From positions 6,679,001 to 6,743,000 of the forward strand of contig NZ_CP023865.1 in NCBI RefSeq assembly GCF_003711105.1: DNA of 64,000 nt, given 5' to 3'. The stretch is from Actinoplanes teichomyceticus ATCC 31121 (GTDB taxonomy: Bacteria; Actinomycetota; Actinomycetes; Mycobacteriales; Micromonosporaceae). The translations under genes and the position numbers were made by a program. The notes under the pieces are model-generated. The model made no database searches. It was not told the origin of the DNA and saw only the letters and a list, made by a program, of their open reading frames with translations. Shown piece after piece: positions 1 through 10,972 of this stretch (positions within the stretch are counted from its first letter, which is position 1; the number at the start of each line of letters is the position of its first letter).

Positions 1-807
1 GTGGTCACGCGGGTGGAGCAGCTCACCGCGCACATGGTGCGGGTGGTGGTCGGTGGCGAGGCCATCGCCCGGATCGACGCGGACCGTTTCACCGACCACT
101 ACATCAAGGTGCTCTTCCCGCAGGCCGGCGTCGACTACCCGGAGCCGTTCGACATGGGCACGATCCGGGAGACCATGCCCCGCGACACCTGGCCGGTGGT
201 GCGGACGTACACGGTGCGCAAGTGGCTGCCCGAGGTCCCGGAGATGTGGGTCGACTTCGTGGTGCACGGTGACGCGGGCGTCGCCGGGCCGTGGGCGGCG
301 CGGGCGAAGCCGGGTGACGTGTTCCGGTTCATGGGTCCGGGCGGGGGATACTCCCCCAGTCCCGAGGCGGACTGGCATCTGCTGGCCGGGGACGAGAGCG
401 CGCTTCCCGGGATCGGCGCCGCGCTGGCCGGGATGCCGCCGGGCGCGCCGGTGCGGGCGTTCATCGAGGTGGACGGCCCGGACGACGAGCAGAAGCTGGA
501 CGGTCCGGGCGACGCGGAGATCGTCTGGCTGCACCGGGGCTCCCGGCCGGTGGGCGAGGCGCTGGTCGAGGCGGTCCGCGGGATGCGGTTCCCGGCCGGC
601 CGGGTGCACGCGTTCGTGCACGGTGAGGCCGGGTTCGTCCGCGACCTGCGCGGTCACCTGCGGCTGGAGCGCGGGCTCGGCACGGAGCAGCTGTCGATCT
701 CCGGGTACTGGCGCCGCGGGATGAACGAGGACGGCTGGCAGTCCAGCAAGCGGGAGTGGAACGAGCGGGTCGAGCGGGAGCAGGAGGCCGCCGCCGCGAC
801 CGCCTGA
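1..807 (+). CDS. Siderophore-interacting protein (FAD-binding ferric-siderophore reductase), 5' end cut by window
   Basis: This is a cytoplasmic flavoprotein of the siderophore-interacting (SIP/ViuB) family, which reduces ferric siderophores with NAD(P)H to release iron. The visible 268 residues contain the N-terminal FAD-binding barrel, with the flavin-binding RTYTVR motif near residues 68-73, then GDVFRFMGPGGGY. The second half is the SIP C-terminal nucleotide-binding domain, including HAFVHGEAG and the family-typical ending SISGYWRRGMNEDGW. The reading frame is open from the first base and begins at a point homologous to about residue 10 of family members, so a few N-terminal codons probably lie upstream. 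No siderophore biosynthesis gene is visible nearby. Family assignment is secure; the cognate siderophore is unknown. Confidence 0.9.
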   Translation: MVTRVEQLTAHMVRVVVGGEAIARIDADRFTDHYIKVLFPQAGVDYPEPFDMGTIRETMPRDTWPVVRTYTVRKWLPEVPEMWVDFVVHGDAGVAGPWAARAKPGDVFRFMGPGGGYSPSPEADWHLLAGDESALPGIGAALAGMPPGAPVRAFIEVDGPDDEQKLDGPGDAEIVWLHRGSRPVGEALVEAVRGMRFPAGRVHAFVHGEAGFVRDLRGHLRLERGLGTEQLSISGYWRRGMNEDGWQSSKREWNERVEREQEAAAATA

Positions 808-846
808 GCGTCCGCGCCGGTAACGACCGAACGCCGGAGCGGGCAT

Positions 847-2142
847 ATGCCCGATCCGGCCTTCCCGCAGGCCGGGGCGATGGTGAGGCTCAGCACGCCG
901 GATCGCGGATCGGACCCACGCGCGGCCATGATGGGTGCCGTGGCGGTACGCGAGGAACAGCTCGGGAAGCAAGCGGTCGAGGCGCGGCGGGGACGGGTCT
1001 TCACCCTTGTCGCGCTGGTGCTGGCGGCGGTCAATCTGCGGCTCGCGGTGACCAGTGTGGGACCGGTGCTGACCGAGATCCGCGACGGGCTCGGCATGAG
1101 CGGGACCGTGGCCGGGCTGCTCACCTCCGTACCGGTGGTGTGTTTCGCCTCGGTCGGCCTGCTGGCGCCGCGCCTGGCCCGCCGGTTCGGCGCCGGTCCG
1201 GTGATCGCCGGCGGTCTGGCGCTGCTCGCCGTCGGGCTTGCGGCCCGCCCCTTCGCGCCCGGCTCCGGCCTGTTCCTGCTGCTCAGCGCGGTGGCACTGG
1301 CCGGCATCGCGCTGGTCAACGTGCTACTGCCCTCGATCGTCAAGGATCACTTCCCGACCCAGGTCGGCACGATCACCGGGCTCTACACGGTGGCGCTGAA
1401 CGTGGGCGCCACCACGGCGGCCGCGGCGACGGTCCCGCTGACCGGCGGGTTCGGCGACTGGCGGCTCGGGCTGGCCTGCTGGGCGCTCGCCGCGCTGGTC
1501 GCGCTGCCGCCGTGGTTGCTGATCGCCGGGGAGCGCACCGCCGCCCGCGCGGCGCAGGTCACCGGCGCGCCGCCGGTCCGGGTCGCCCGGCAGCCGATCG
1601 CCTGGGCGCTCGCGGTCTACTTCGGCATGCAGTCCACCTCGGCGTACGTGATCATCGGCTGGCTCCCGCAGATCTACCGGGACGCCGGGCTCTCCGCGGA
1701 GCTGGCCGGGGTGCTGTTCGCGACCACGTCGCTGCTCGGCGTGCCGCTGGGCATGGGGCTTTCCGCGCTCGCCGGCCGGGTCCGCTCGCAGAGCACGATC
1801 GCGGTGGGGCTCGGGCTCTTCGGGATCGCCGGTTATCTGGGCCTGTGGGTGGACCCGGCCACCACACCGTGGCTGTGGGCCGTCCTGCTCGGCATCGTCA
1901 ACACGGCGTTTCCGCTCGTCCTGACCATGATCGCGCTGCGCGGGCGGACCCCGGCGACGGTGGTCGCGCTGTCCGCCTTCGCCCAGGGGGTTGGCTACCT
2001 GATCGCCATCCCGGGACCGATCCTGATCGGTGCGCTGCACGACGCCACCCACGGCTGGCGGGCTCCGCTCGCGGTCATGGTCGGCCTGATGGTCCCGCAG
2101 ATCGTCGCCGGCTTCTTCGCCGGCCGCGACCGGCAGGTCTAG
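847..2142 (+). CDS. MFS transporter, CynX/NimT (cyanate/nitroimidazole) family
   Basis: A polytopic inner-membrane permease of 431 residues with about twelve hydrophobic segments. The family signature NLRLAVTSVGPVL lies in the first helix, and the central loop carries the usual RFGAGPV-type turn. CynX/NimT members move small anions or drugs; the substrate here cannot be read from sequence. An ATG at 847 has a GGAG box at 836-839. ATGs at 928 and 931 lie closer to the conserved start of helix 1 and would give about 404 residues, the usual family length, but without an obvious Shine-Dalgarno. The gene follows the iron-reductase gene by 39 bases and converges on the phosphopantetheinyl transferase gene. 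Confidence 0.85.
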   Translation: MPDPAFPQAGAMVRLSTPDRGSDPRAAMMGAVAVREEQLGKQAVEARRGRVFTLVALVLAAVNLRLAVTSVGPVLTEIRDGLGMSGTVAGLLTSVPVVCFASVGLLAPRLARRFGAGPVIAGGLALLAVGLAARPFAPGSGLFLLLSAVALAGIALVNVLLPSIVKDHFPTQVGTITGLYTVALNVGATTAAAATVPLTGGFGDWRLGLACWALAALVALPPWLLIAGERTAARAAQVTGAPPVRVARQPIAWALAVYFGMQSTSAYVIIGWLPQIYRDAGLSAELAGVLFATTSLLGVPLGMGLSALAGRVRSQSTIAVGLGLFGIAGYLGLWVDPATTPWLWAVLLGIVNTAFPLVLTMIALRGRTPATVVALSAFAQGVGYLIAIPGPILIGALHDATHGWRAPLAVMVGLMVPQIVAGFFAGRDRQV

Positions 2143-2144
2143 CG

Positions 2145-2171
2145 GCCCGTCACCGTCCGGCGGTGCCGGGC
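2145..2171. terminator. Weak hairpin between convergent genes
   Basis: An 11-bp stem with one mismatch (GCCCGTCACCG pairing with CGGTGCCGGGC) and a 5-base loop sits between the MFS stop codon and the 3' end of the convergent phosphopantetheinyl transferase gene, overlapping the latter. There is no U-tract, which is normal for high-GC actinomycetes. A terminator role is inferred from position only. Confidence 0.4.
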
Positions 2172-2806
2172 TGATCGACCCGCACGGCGGTCAGGATCAG
2201 TCCCCGGTCCACCAGGTGCCGGCCGTGCAGCCGGGTGAGCGGGCCGTCGACCGCCAGGTGGCCGGTGAACGTGCCGGCGTCCGGGTCGATGTCCAGCCGC
2301 GCGTGCTCGAAGCCCAGCCAGCGGCCGGTCAGCGGATACCACGCCTTGTAGATCGACTCCTTGGCGCTGAACAGCAGCCGGTCCCAGCACACGCCGGGGT
2401 GCGTCACGGCGAGCCGGGCCAGCAGGTCCCGGTCGGCCGGGGTGCTCACCGCGCCCAGCACCCGGGGCGGCAGCGGCGCGTGCGGCTCGGCGTCGATACC
2501 GATGCTCGCCACGTCACGGGTGTGCGCCACGGCGGCCGCCCGGAAGCCGGCGCAGTGCGTGATGCTGCCGGTGACCCCGGCCGGCCAGAGCGGCTCGCGG
2601 CGGGGTCCGCGGAGGATGGCGGCCGGGGCGTGGCCGAGCGCGACCAGGGCCGCACGGGCGCAGCGCCGGGCGGTCAGCACCTCCCGGCGGCGGCCCGGCG
2701 CGGCGGTCGCCACCAGCTGCTCCTCGCCCGGGAAGGACGCCTCGTCGGGCGCGTCGGCGTAGGCCTCGGCCGAGCGCACCGGGTACGGCAGCAACCGATT
2801 CAGCAC
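2150..2806 (-). CDS. 4'-phosphopantetheinyl transferase, Sfp/EntD type
   Basis: This enzyme transfers phosphopantetheine from CoA to the conserved serine of carrier proteins. With a GTG start at 2806 the protein is 218 residues, the normal EntD length. A GGAGGTGGGAG box lies just upstream of that codon, whereas the longer frame (to 2932) adds a low-complexity extension. The magnesium-binding motif GIDAEPHAP (Asp105, Glu107) and the second signature FSAKESIYKAW (residues 146-156, Glu150) are intact, as is the upstream ITHCAG substrate loop. A carrier protein encoded at 16067-16345 is an obvious potential client. The gene is transcribed divergently from glycogen phosphorylase. Confidence 0.92.
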   Translation of the reverse strand: MLNRLLPYPVRSAEAYADAPDEASFPGEEQLVATAAPGRRREVLTARRCARAALVALGHAPAAILRGPRREPLWPAGVTGSITHCAGFRAAAVAHTRDVASIGIDAEPHAPLPPRVLGAVSTPADRDLLARLAVTHPGVCWDRLLFSAKESIYKAWYPLTGRWLGFEHARLDIDPDAGTFTGHLAVDGPLTRLHGRHLVDRGLILTAVRVDQPGTAGR

Positions 2807-3173
2807 GTGCGGGAGTCTCCCACCTCCCGTGGGCGGCGCGGGAGAGGGGACACCGGTCGGGGTCCGGTCGGGCCCTGCCCACCACTCCACCGCCCTGGCG
2901 TCCTGAGTGACCTGCGCCATACCGAACATCACCCGACGTCACCTTTGTCGTTATCTCGACAGCCACCGTGATCGACAGCAATCGTTGCCGAAGATTTCCA
3001 CCGGCACGCCCGGCGCGCCGTCGTCGCTGGCAATCCGGGATCCGCCGGCTCCCGGGCACCGCCCGACCGGTGAGCGCGTCCGGCGACCGGCCGCGGCCGG
3101 CCCGGCACAAACGTCCTCGCGCGGAACGCCGAACGTCAGCCGCCGGAAACGTCGTAGCGGCAGAATGGGCCGT

Positions 3174-5612
<2,439 letters not shown>

Positions 5613-5617
5613 CCGCG

Positions 5618-5650
5618 GCCGGTCCGGGAGCCGGGCGCTCCCGGACCGGC
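5618..5650 (+). terminator. Strong hairpin terminator after glgP
   Basis: A perfect 14-bp inverted repeat, GCCGGTCCGGGAGC (5618-5631) and GCTCCCGGACCGGC (5637-5650), encloses a 5-base loop and starts five bases after the glgP stop codon. No T-run follows, as is usual for actinobacterial intrinsic terminators. Confidence 0.8.
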
Positions 5651-6209
5651 GCCCGGCTTGCGGACCCTTCCCGGTACGCCCTCGTGGCCCCGTCCGCAGG
5701 CCGTCGGCCGAGCCCCCCGGCACACCCGCGCGGCGCCGGCCACTTACCGGACCGCGACGCGACGCCCGCGTCCGACCCCCACCGGGTGATGCCACCCGCC
5801 GCGCACGAGGCCCGGTGAGCGAGTCACCGGTCCCGCTCCCCGACCGGCGCCGAAGGGTCCGCCCCGAGACCGCGCTTCTCGACGTTCCGGCTGTTCAACG
5901 CGTCGGCCGGGGATCCTCGGGGGAGGCCTGTCACCGTTCGCGGCCAGCTTCACCCGCGTTCATCAACCATCCACCTTCGATGTGACCTATGTCACTCAAA
6001 ATTCTACGTGTCCCACTTCACATCCTCATTACGACTGGTCAGCGGGGCTCATGCCGCTTCCATAGTGGATCAAGGCGGGAATGTCAACAGGGTTGAGACA
6101 CAACGACGCCTGTGAAATCGTTCCGTCGTCGCCTGGTGCTGTATTCAACGAGGGGAAGGCCGATAGGCGACAGGCCGCTTCGCGCGCCTGGCCACCAATA
6201 GGAGGACCC
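5651..6209. other. Long non-coding leader region upstream of the secreted protein gene
   Basis: About 560 bases without a convincing gene. The first 300 bases are GC-rich and featureless to my eye. From about 5960 composition drops towards AT, typical of a promoter region, and a CRP-like palindrome lies at 5981-5996. A ribosome binding site GGAGGA at 6201-6206 closes the region. The transcription start cannot be fixed by eye. Confidence 0.5.
5981..5996. promoter_or_regulatory. CRP/GlxR-like binding palindrome
   Basis: The sequence TGTGACCTATGTCACT matches the cAMP-receptor-protein consensus TGTGA-N6-TCACA at nine of ten half-site positions. Actinobacterial Crp/GlxR proteins recognise the same consensus. 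It lies in an AT-richer island about 215 bases upstream of the secreted protein gene at 6210 and about 330 bases after glgP's terminator, so the former is the more likely target. Function is inferred from consensus only. Confidence 0.5.
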
Positions 6210-6677
6210 ATGAATTTCGCACTGAACGACCGACCCGACCGCAGCGAAAAGCGTGCCGGTTCCGGCATGCCGCGAATCGCCTCCCGCCTGGGGGTGGCCG
6301 CGGTCGCATTCACGGCGGTCCTCTCCGGGGGTGTTCCGGCGTTCGCCGAGGGTTCGTGGAGCAGCTACCTCAGCGGCGTCCGCAGCGGCTTCATCTCGCG
6401 CGAGTGGACGGACAACAACAGCGACAGCGTGGTCACCAAGACCACGCTCAGGGGCTGCTCGCGCGACGACGGCGCCAACTTCTCGCTGAAGGTGGACCTG
6501 CGCCGCAAGCGGTCGCTGTCGCCGGACGTGTCCTACGGGCAGAAGGACGTCTCGGCGTGCGCGGGCGGAACCGGCACCGGCACGTGGGGCGACCAGACCT
6601 CGGGCACCTACTTCCTGCAGTTCTGGCACTACGATTTCGGTACCGTTTCGGCAAGCAGCGTGGCGACGGTTTACTGA
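6210..6677 (+). CDS. Small secreted protein of unknown function
   Basis: A 155-residue exported protein. The ATG at 6210 is preceded by a strong GGAGGA box. The N-terminus is long and arginine-containing (residues 1-27), followed by a hydrophobic stretch LGVAAVAFTAVLSGGVPAFA and a likely signal peptidase site AFA|EG near residue 47. The mature part is about 108 residues, rich in Ser, Thr, Gly and aromatics, with two cysteines that could form a disulfide. I do not recognise a family. It is monocistronic: a perfect hairpin follows, then an ABC-transporter operon. A role as surface or envelope-stress protein is possible but unsupported. Confidence 0.75.
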   Translation: MNFALNDRPDRSEKRAGSGMPRIASRLGVAAVAFTAVLSGGVPAFAEGSWSSYLSGVRSGFISREWTDNNSDSVVTKTTLRGCSRDDGANFSLKVDLRRKRSLSPDVSYGQKDVSACAGGTGTGTWGDQTSGTYFLQFWHYDFGTVSASSVATVY

Positions 6678-6690
6678 CCGTTTCCTGATA

Positions 6691-6730
6691 CGGAGACCGT
6701 GAATGACTGCAAAACCATTCACGGTCTCCG
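6691..6730 (+). terminator. Perfect 15-bp hairpin terminator
   Basis: CGGAGACCGTGAATG (6691-6705) pairs perfectly with CATTCACGGTCTCCG (6716-6730) across a 10-base loop. It begins 13 bases after the secreted protein's stop codon and ends before the next gene, so it most likely insulates the two units. This argues against an ATG start at 6734 for the downstream ABC ATPase, because the hairpin would sequester its ribosome binding site. Confidence 0.8.
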
Positions 6731-6781
6731 TGCATGAGTGCGGTACAGTCAGCGCAGCACTGGACTGCCAGACGTACAGAG

Positions 6782-7501
6782 GTGTTTTCCATCGCTACCA
6801 CCGATAGTTTCGGCATTCGCGCCGACCGGATTTCCTTCCGTTATCCGCGGCGCGGGTCGCAGGACGTCATCAGTGGACTCACCGTCGCACTGGACCGGCG
6901 GCCCACCATCCTGATCGGGCCGAACGGCGCGGGTAAGTCGACGTTCATGCGCCTGCTCACCGGCCAGATCCGCCCGTCCGGTGGCACGGTCACCCGCGAA
7001 GCGCGGCTGGGCTGGAGCGCCCAGCACACCGTCGCCCTGCCCGGCTTCACCGTCGTCGAGCAGGTGCGGTACGCGAGCTGGCTGGCCGGCCTGAGCCGCG
7101 CCGAGGCGGTCACCGCGGCGGCCGCCGGGCTGTCCCGGACGAACCTGACCGAGCTCGCCGACCGGCCGGCCACCGAACTCAGCGGCGGCGAGCTGTCCCG
7201 GCTGGGCATCGCCTGCGCGCTGGCCAGCTCGCCGGACTACCTCGTGCTCGACGAGCCCACCGCGTCACTGGACCCGATCGCCCGGCGCTCGGTGACCGCG
7301 GTCCTCGAGGCGCTGGCGCAGCAGGGCACCGGCATCCTGGTCTCCTCGCACACCGCGACGGACGTCGGGTCGCCGTTCAGCCGGCTGCTCGTGCTCGACC
7401 GCGGCCGCCTGGAGTTCGACGGCTCGCTCGACGAGTTCTTCACCCGCCGGCACGCCAGCGGCGTGGTGGCCGACCTCGCGCAGGCGCTTCGTGGCCGCTG
7501 A
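6782..7501 (+). CDS. ABC transporter ATP-binding protein
   Basis: A cytoplasmic ATPase subunit of an ABC-2-like or bacteriocin-immunity-like transporter. With the GTG at 6782 it is 239 residues; an ATG at 6734 would add 16 residues but abuts a terminator hairpin. Walker A GPNGAGKST, signature LSGGE and Walker B YLVLDEPTASLD are intact, followed by the H-loop VSSHTATD. The next gene overlaps it by 11 bases and encodes a multi-span membrane protein, probably its permease. Substrate unknown. Confidence 0.88.
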   Translation: MFSIATTDSFGIRADRISFRYPRRGSQDVISGLTVALDRRPTILIGPNGAGKSTFMRLLTGQIRPSGGTVTREARLGWSAQHTVALPGFTVVEQVRYASWLAGLSRAEAVTAAAAGLSRTNLTELADRPATELSGGELSRLGIACALASSPDYLVLDEPTASLDPIARRSVTAVLEALAQQGTGILVSSHTATDVGSPFSRLLVLDRGRLEFDGSLDEFFTRRHASGVVADLAQALRGR

Positions 7502-8711
7502 CCACGTCGCCCCGGTGCGCTTCCCCGGCCGGCGGGCCGACCGTTCCCTGCTGCGCACCCCGGCGGTCCTGCTGGCGGTGCCCGGCGCGGTGCTCGCCTA
7601 CCTGTTCCTCTCCGGCAACCCCGGCCTGTCCGCCTACCCGCTGGCCCAGGGCTCCGCGGCCACCGGCGCGATGGCGGTGATCGGGCCGGTCCTCGCGCTG
7701 GCCGCGGCCTGGGAGACGTTCACCCTGCGGTCGCTCTGGGGCCGGATCACCATCCGCCGCTCGTGGCTGCGGGTGCTGGCCGAGCGCCTGCGGCCGGTGC
7801 TCGCCGCCGGCCTGCTGATGCAGGGCGCCTGCCACGTCTACGCGCAGGCCCAGTCGGCGAACCCCGGCTGGCCGGGCTGGCAGCTGGTCCTGCTGACGGT
7901 GCTCGGCGTGTTCGCCTGGACCGCCTTCGGCGCCGCCCTGGCACTGACCCTGGGCCGGCTGCTGGCGCTGACCGCCGCCCTGCTCGTGCCCTACCTGGCG
8001 CTGACCCTGCCGGCCGGCTGGGAGCCGCTGTGGCTGCGCCACCTCAACGGCAACCCGGTCGACTGCTGCTCGACCAGCCAGGTGCTCGACGGCCGGGTGG
8101 TGGCCGCCTCGGCCGCGCTGCTCGGCGCGATCCTGGTCCTCTCGCTGTGCGTGGTCCGGGTCCGGTTGGCGCCCAGCGGCAACCGGCCGGTGATCGCCGC
8201 GGCGGTCGCGGTGGCGGCGGTGGCCGCGGCCGGGTTCGGCATCGCGCCGGTGACCGCGCTCGGCGCCTCCCCCGCCGCGCCCCGCCCGGCCGGGTCGCTG
8301 GAGTGCCGGCGCGACATCTGCCTGTGGCCGGAGGACGCCGGCGCGTACGCCGCCAACGAGGCCGCCTGGACCGCGGTCCGTGCCGCCTGGGCCGACCTGC
8401 GGCTGCCGATCCCGCCGGACGCCCGGATCGGCCCGGTCGCCGCGGGCGGCCTGCTGCCCATCACCACCTCGGCCACCGACCCGACCAGCGCCGAGGTGGC
8501 GATGGCCCAGCTGCTGCCCCGCTCGCTGGCCAACTGCGTCACGGACTTCACCGACCCGGGACGCGACGACCGCCTGGACCGGCTGACCGTGCTGCTGCAA
8601 CAGCGGCTCGACCTGCGCGGCGCCGGCCTGCCGCTGGTCACCGTCAGCGATCCGCAGCCGGTGCCCGCCGACGCCGAGCGGCTGTGGCGTGAGGCGGGTC
8701 GATGCCCGTGA
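7491..8711 (+). CDS. Membrane protein with large extracytoplasmic C-terminal domain, probable ABC permease partner
   Basis: A 406-residue integral membrane protein with about six hydrophobic helices in residues 24-252. These are followed by about 150 residues with no further helix, containing SLECRRDICLWPED with two close cysteines, probably outside the membrane. It starts at a GTG overlapping the ATPase gene by 11 bases and overlaps the next membrane gene by 10 bases, so the three are translationally coupled. I do not recognise a characterised family. Context suggests it forms the membrane part of the transporter energised by the 6782 ATPase. Confidence 0.75.
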   Translation: MAADHVAPVRFPGRRADRSLLRTPAVLLAVPGAVLAYLFLSGNPGLSAYPLAQGSAATGAMAVIGPVLALAAAWETFTLRSLWGRITIRRSWLRVLAERLRPVLAAGLLMQGACHVYAQAQSANPGWPGWQLVLLTVLGVFAWTAFGAALALTLGRLLALTAALLVPYLALTLPAGWEPLWLRHLNGNPVDCCSTSQVLDGRVVAASAALLGAILVLSLCVVRVRLAPSGNRPVIAAAVAVAAVAAAGFGIAPVTALGASPAAPRPAGSLECRRDICLWPEDAGAYAANEAAWTAVRAAWADLRLPIPPDARIGPVAAGGLLPITTSATDPTSAEVAMAQLLPRSLANCVTDFTDPGRDDRLDRLTVLLQQRLDLRGAGLPLVTVSDPQPVPADAERLWREAGRCP

Positions 8712-9316
8712 TCCGGCTCTTCCTGCGCGGGCACCACGCCGCCACCCTGGCCGGCGCGGCGTCGGCCCTGCTGCTCGTCGCGTGGTGGCTGGCCGGCACG
8801 GTGCTGCCGGTACCGCAGCTGCTGCAGGGCCGCAACAGCCCGATCGCCCTGGAGATGGCGCTGCCGGTGCTGTTCGCGCCGCTGTTCGCGTACGGGTTCG
8901 GCGGGGTGGTGCTCCGGGTCGAGCACGGCAGCCGCCGGAGCCTGCTCGTCCCGGACCTGGTGCTGTTCCTGCTCGCCTGCGCCCCGATCGCGATCGTGGC
9001 CGGGCTCGCCGCGCTGACCGGCGACGGCGACTTCGCCGCGGTGGTGGCGCGCAACGCCGCCGTCTGCGCCGGGGCGTCGCTGCTGCTGCTGACCTGGTTC
9101 GGGCAGAGCGCGGCGGTCACCGGGCCGATCCTGTACTTCTTCGTGGTCAGCCTGGTCGGGGGCAACCCGGACGGGTCCGCTCAGTGGTGGGCGCTGCTGC
9201 GGGCGCCGGGGACACCGCAGACCGCGGCAGCCGGTCTCGTGCTGCTGGCGGCCGGGCTGGTGGCGTACCACCGGCGGGCCCGAGCGGCGGCGGCGATGCG
9301 CGCCGCCGGGGACTGA
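8702..9316 (+). CDS. Hydrophobic membrane protein, transporter subunit (unknown family)
   Basis: A 204-residue protein with about six predicted membrane helices and short loops. It overlaps the preceding membrane gene by 10 bases, so it is probably the third component of the same ABC-type complex (one ATPase, two membrane subunits). Such arrangements are known for lantibiotic-immunity transporters (EFG type), but no sequence signature confirms that here. A 112-base gap separates it from the next ABC unit. Confidence 0.7.
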   Translation: MPVIRLFLRGHHAATLAGAASALLLVAWWLAGTVLPVPQLLQGRNSPIALEMALPVLFAPLFAYGFGGVVLRVEHGSRRSLLVPDLVLFLLACAPIAIVAGLAALTGDGDFAAVVARNAAVCAGASLLLLTWFGQSAAVTGPILYFFVVSLVGGNPDGSAQWWALLRAPGTPQTAAAGLVLLAAGLVAYHRRARAAAAMRAAGD

Positions 9317-9428
9317 CCGGCGCCGGGACGGCACGGCGCGAGAGGCGACATGGAGGAAGTGACCCACCGGTGCGAATCCGCCGACCGACCCGGACATCTC
9401 CCGGTGTCCACCGCGATAATGCACATCG

Positions 9429-10301
9429 ATGATCGAGACCCGGAATCTGACGAAGGCCTACGGCCGGGTGGACGCGATCCGTGACGTCACGTTCGCCTGC
9501 GCCCCGGGCCGGGTGACCGGCCTGCTCGGGCTCAACGGCGCCGGCAAGACGACCACGCTGCGGATCCTGCTCGGGTTGAGCCGGGCCACCGGCGGAGTTG
9601 CGTTGATCAACGGGGTGCCCTACCGCGAGCTGACGCATCCGCTGCGGCACGTGGGCGCGGTGCTGGAGCAGGGGCTGAGCAATCCCGGCCAGACCGGCTA
9701 CCGGCATCTGGTCACCCAGGCGCTGCTGAGCGGCGCCTCCCGCAGCCGCGTGGACCAGCTCATCGAGGGCGTCGGGCTGGCCGCGGCGGCCGGCAAGCGC
9801 ACCGGCGACTACTCACTCGGGATGCGCCAGCGGCTGGCGGTGGCGACCGCCCTGCTCGGCGATCCGCCGGTGCTGGTCCTCGACGAGCCGGCCAACGGCC
9901 TGGATCCCTCCGGCATGGCGTGGCTGCGGACGCTGCTGCGCCAGCACGCCGCCGCCGGGGGCACCGTGCTGATCTCCAGTCACCTGCTCACCGAGCTGCA
10001 ACTGCTGATCGACGACGTGGTGATCATCGGGAACGGGCGGATCCGCCTGGCCGCGCCGCTCGCCGAGCTGTCCGGGGGCGCGCGGCTGCGGGTGCGCGGC
10101 GGCGATCACGCCCGGCTGTGGGACGGGTACGCACGACACGGCGCCCGGGTGACCACGGACGGGCGTGTCCTGTTCGTCTCCGGCCTGAGCCCCGAGGCGG
10201 CCGGCGAGATCGCCCTGCGCCTGCAGGTGCCGGTGTACGAACTGACGCCGGAGCGGCGTCAACTCGAAGAGATCTTCCTGAGCGTGGCGGGTGGCCGGTG
10301 A
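9429..10301 (+). CDS. ABC transporter ATP-binding protein, CcmA/drug-export type
   Basis: A 290-residue ATPase of the ABC-2/drug-resistance class. Walker A is GLNGAGKTT, the signature segment YSLGMRQRLAVA is typical of this class, and Walker B is VLVLDEPANGLD. The H-loop ISSHLLTEL follows, and about 80 C-terminal residues form the usual accessory region of this family. Its TGA overlaps the GTG of the permease gene. Together with the preceding three-gene unit it makes two consecutive ABC systems. Confidence 0.9.
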   Translation: MIETRNLTKAYGRVDAIRDVTFACAPGRVTGLLGLNGAGKTTTLRILLGLSRATGGVALINGVPYRELTHPLRHVGAVLEQGLSNPGQTGYRHLVTQALLSGASRSRVDQLIEGVGLAAAAGKRTGDYSLGMRQRLAVATALLGDPPVLVLDEPANGLDPSGMAWLRTLLRQHAAAGGTVLISSHLLTELQLLIDDVVIIGNGRIRLAAPLAELSGGARLRVRGGDHARLWDGYARHGARVTTDGRVLFVSGLSPEAAGEIALRLQVPVYELTPERRQLEEIFLSVAGGR

Positions 10302-10900
10302 TCGGTGTCCTGCGCAGCGAGATCCATCGCAGCCTGACGGTACGGTCGTCCTGGGCGTCGCTGACCGGCCTGGCCCTGCTGAGCGCCGCGGTCGGGCTGT
10401 TGAGCGAGGACTTCTGGTCGCTGTTCGCCTGTCTGGGCACGTTCGGCGCCGCGGTGCTGATCACCGCTCAGCACTATCAGCACCGCACCGCCGTGCTGGT
10501 GTTCCTCGGCGAGCCGAACCGGCTCCGGGTGCTGGTGGCGCAGTGCCTGGTGGCGGCCCTGTTCGGCGTCGTGCTCGCGGCGGCGAGCGGCGTCGTGGTG
10601 GCCCTGCAGGGCGAGACCCGCCAGTACTGGGCGACCCTGTCCGCGGTGCCGCTGACCGCGGTGTTCGGGGTGGCGAACGCGACCGTCGTGCGCCGCCCGC
10701 TCTGGCTGCTCGCCGGCTACGCGGGCTGGGTGCTGTTCGTCGAGGGCCTGCTCGGCAAGCTGGAGGGCCCGCTGCCCATCTCCGGCGCGCTGATGGCGAC
10801 CTCCGGCGATCCCCGGGGGCTGCCCATCCTGCTCGCCTGGACGGTGCCCGCGCTGGCGGCGGCCGGCTGGGTCATCCGCCGCGACCTGGCCGGCGACTGA
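10298..10900 (+). CDS. ABC-2-type permease, small
   Basis: A 200-residue membrane protein with about five to six hydrophobic helices, partner of the ATPase at 9429. The GTG at 10298 overlaps the upstream stop (GTGA), so translation is coupled. The N-terminus GVLRSEIHRSLTVRSSW is typical of ABC-2 permeases, whose first amphipathic segment precedes helix 1. Two such subunits would pair with two ATPases. Substrate unknown. Confidence 0.8.
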   Translation: MIGVLRSEIHRSLTVRSSWASLTGLALLSAAVGLLSEDFWSLFACLGTFGAAVLITAQHYQHRTAVLVFLGEPNRLRVLVAQCLVAALFGVVLAAASGVVVALQGETRQYWATLSAVPLTAVFGVANATVVRRPLWLLAGYAGWVLFVEGLLGKLEGPLPISGALMATSGDPRGLPILLAWTVPALAAAGWVIRRDLAGD

Positions 10901-10972
10901 GACGCTGGCCGCCGGCCGGCCCGGTGCCGCCGACCGGTGGCGACCAGCCGGACCGGCGGCCCGCCGGCGTCA

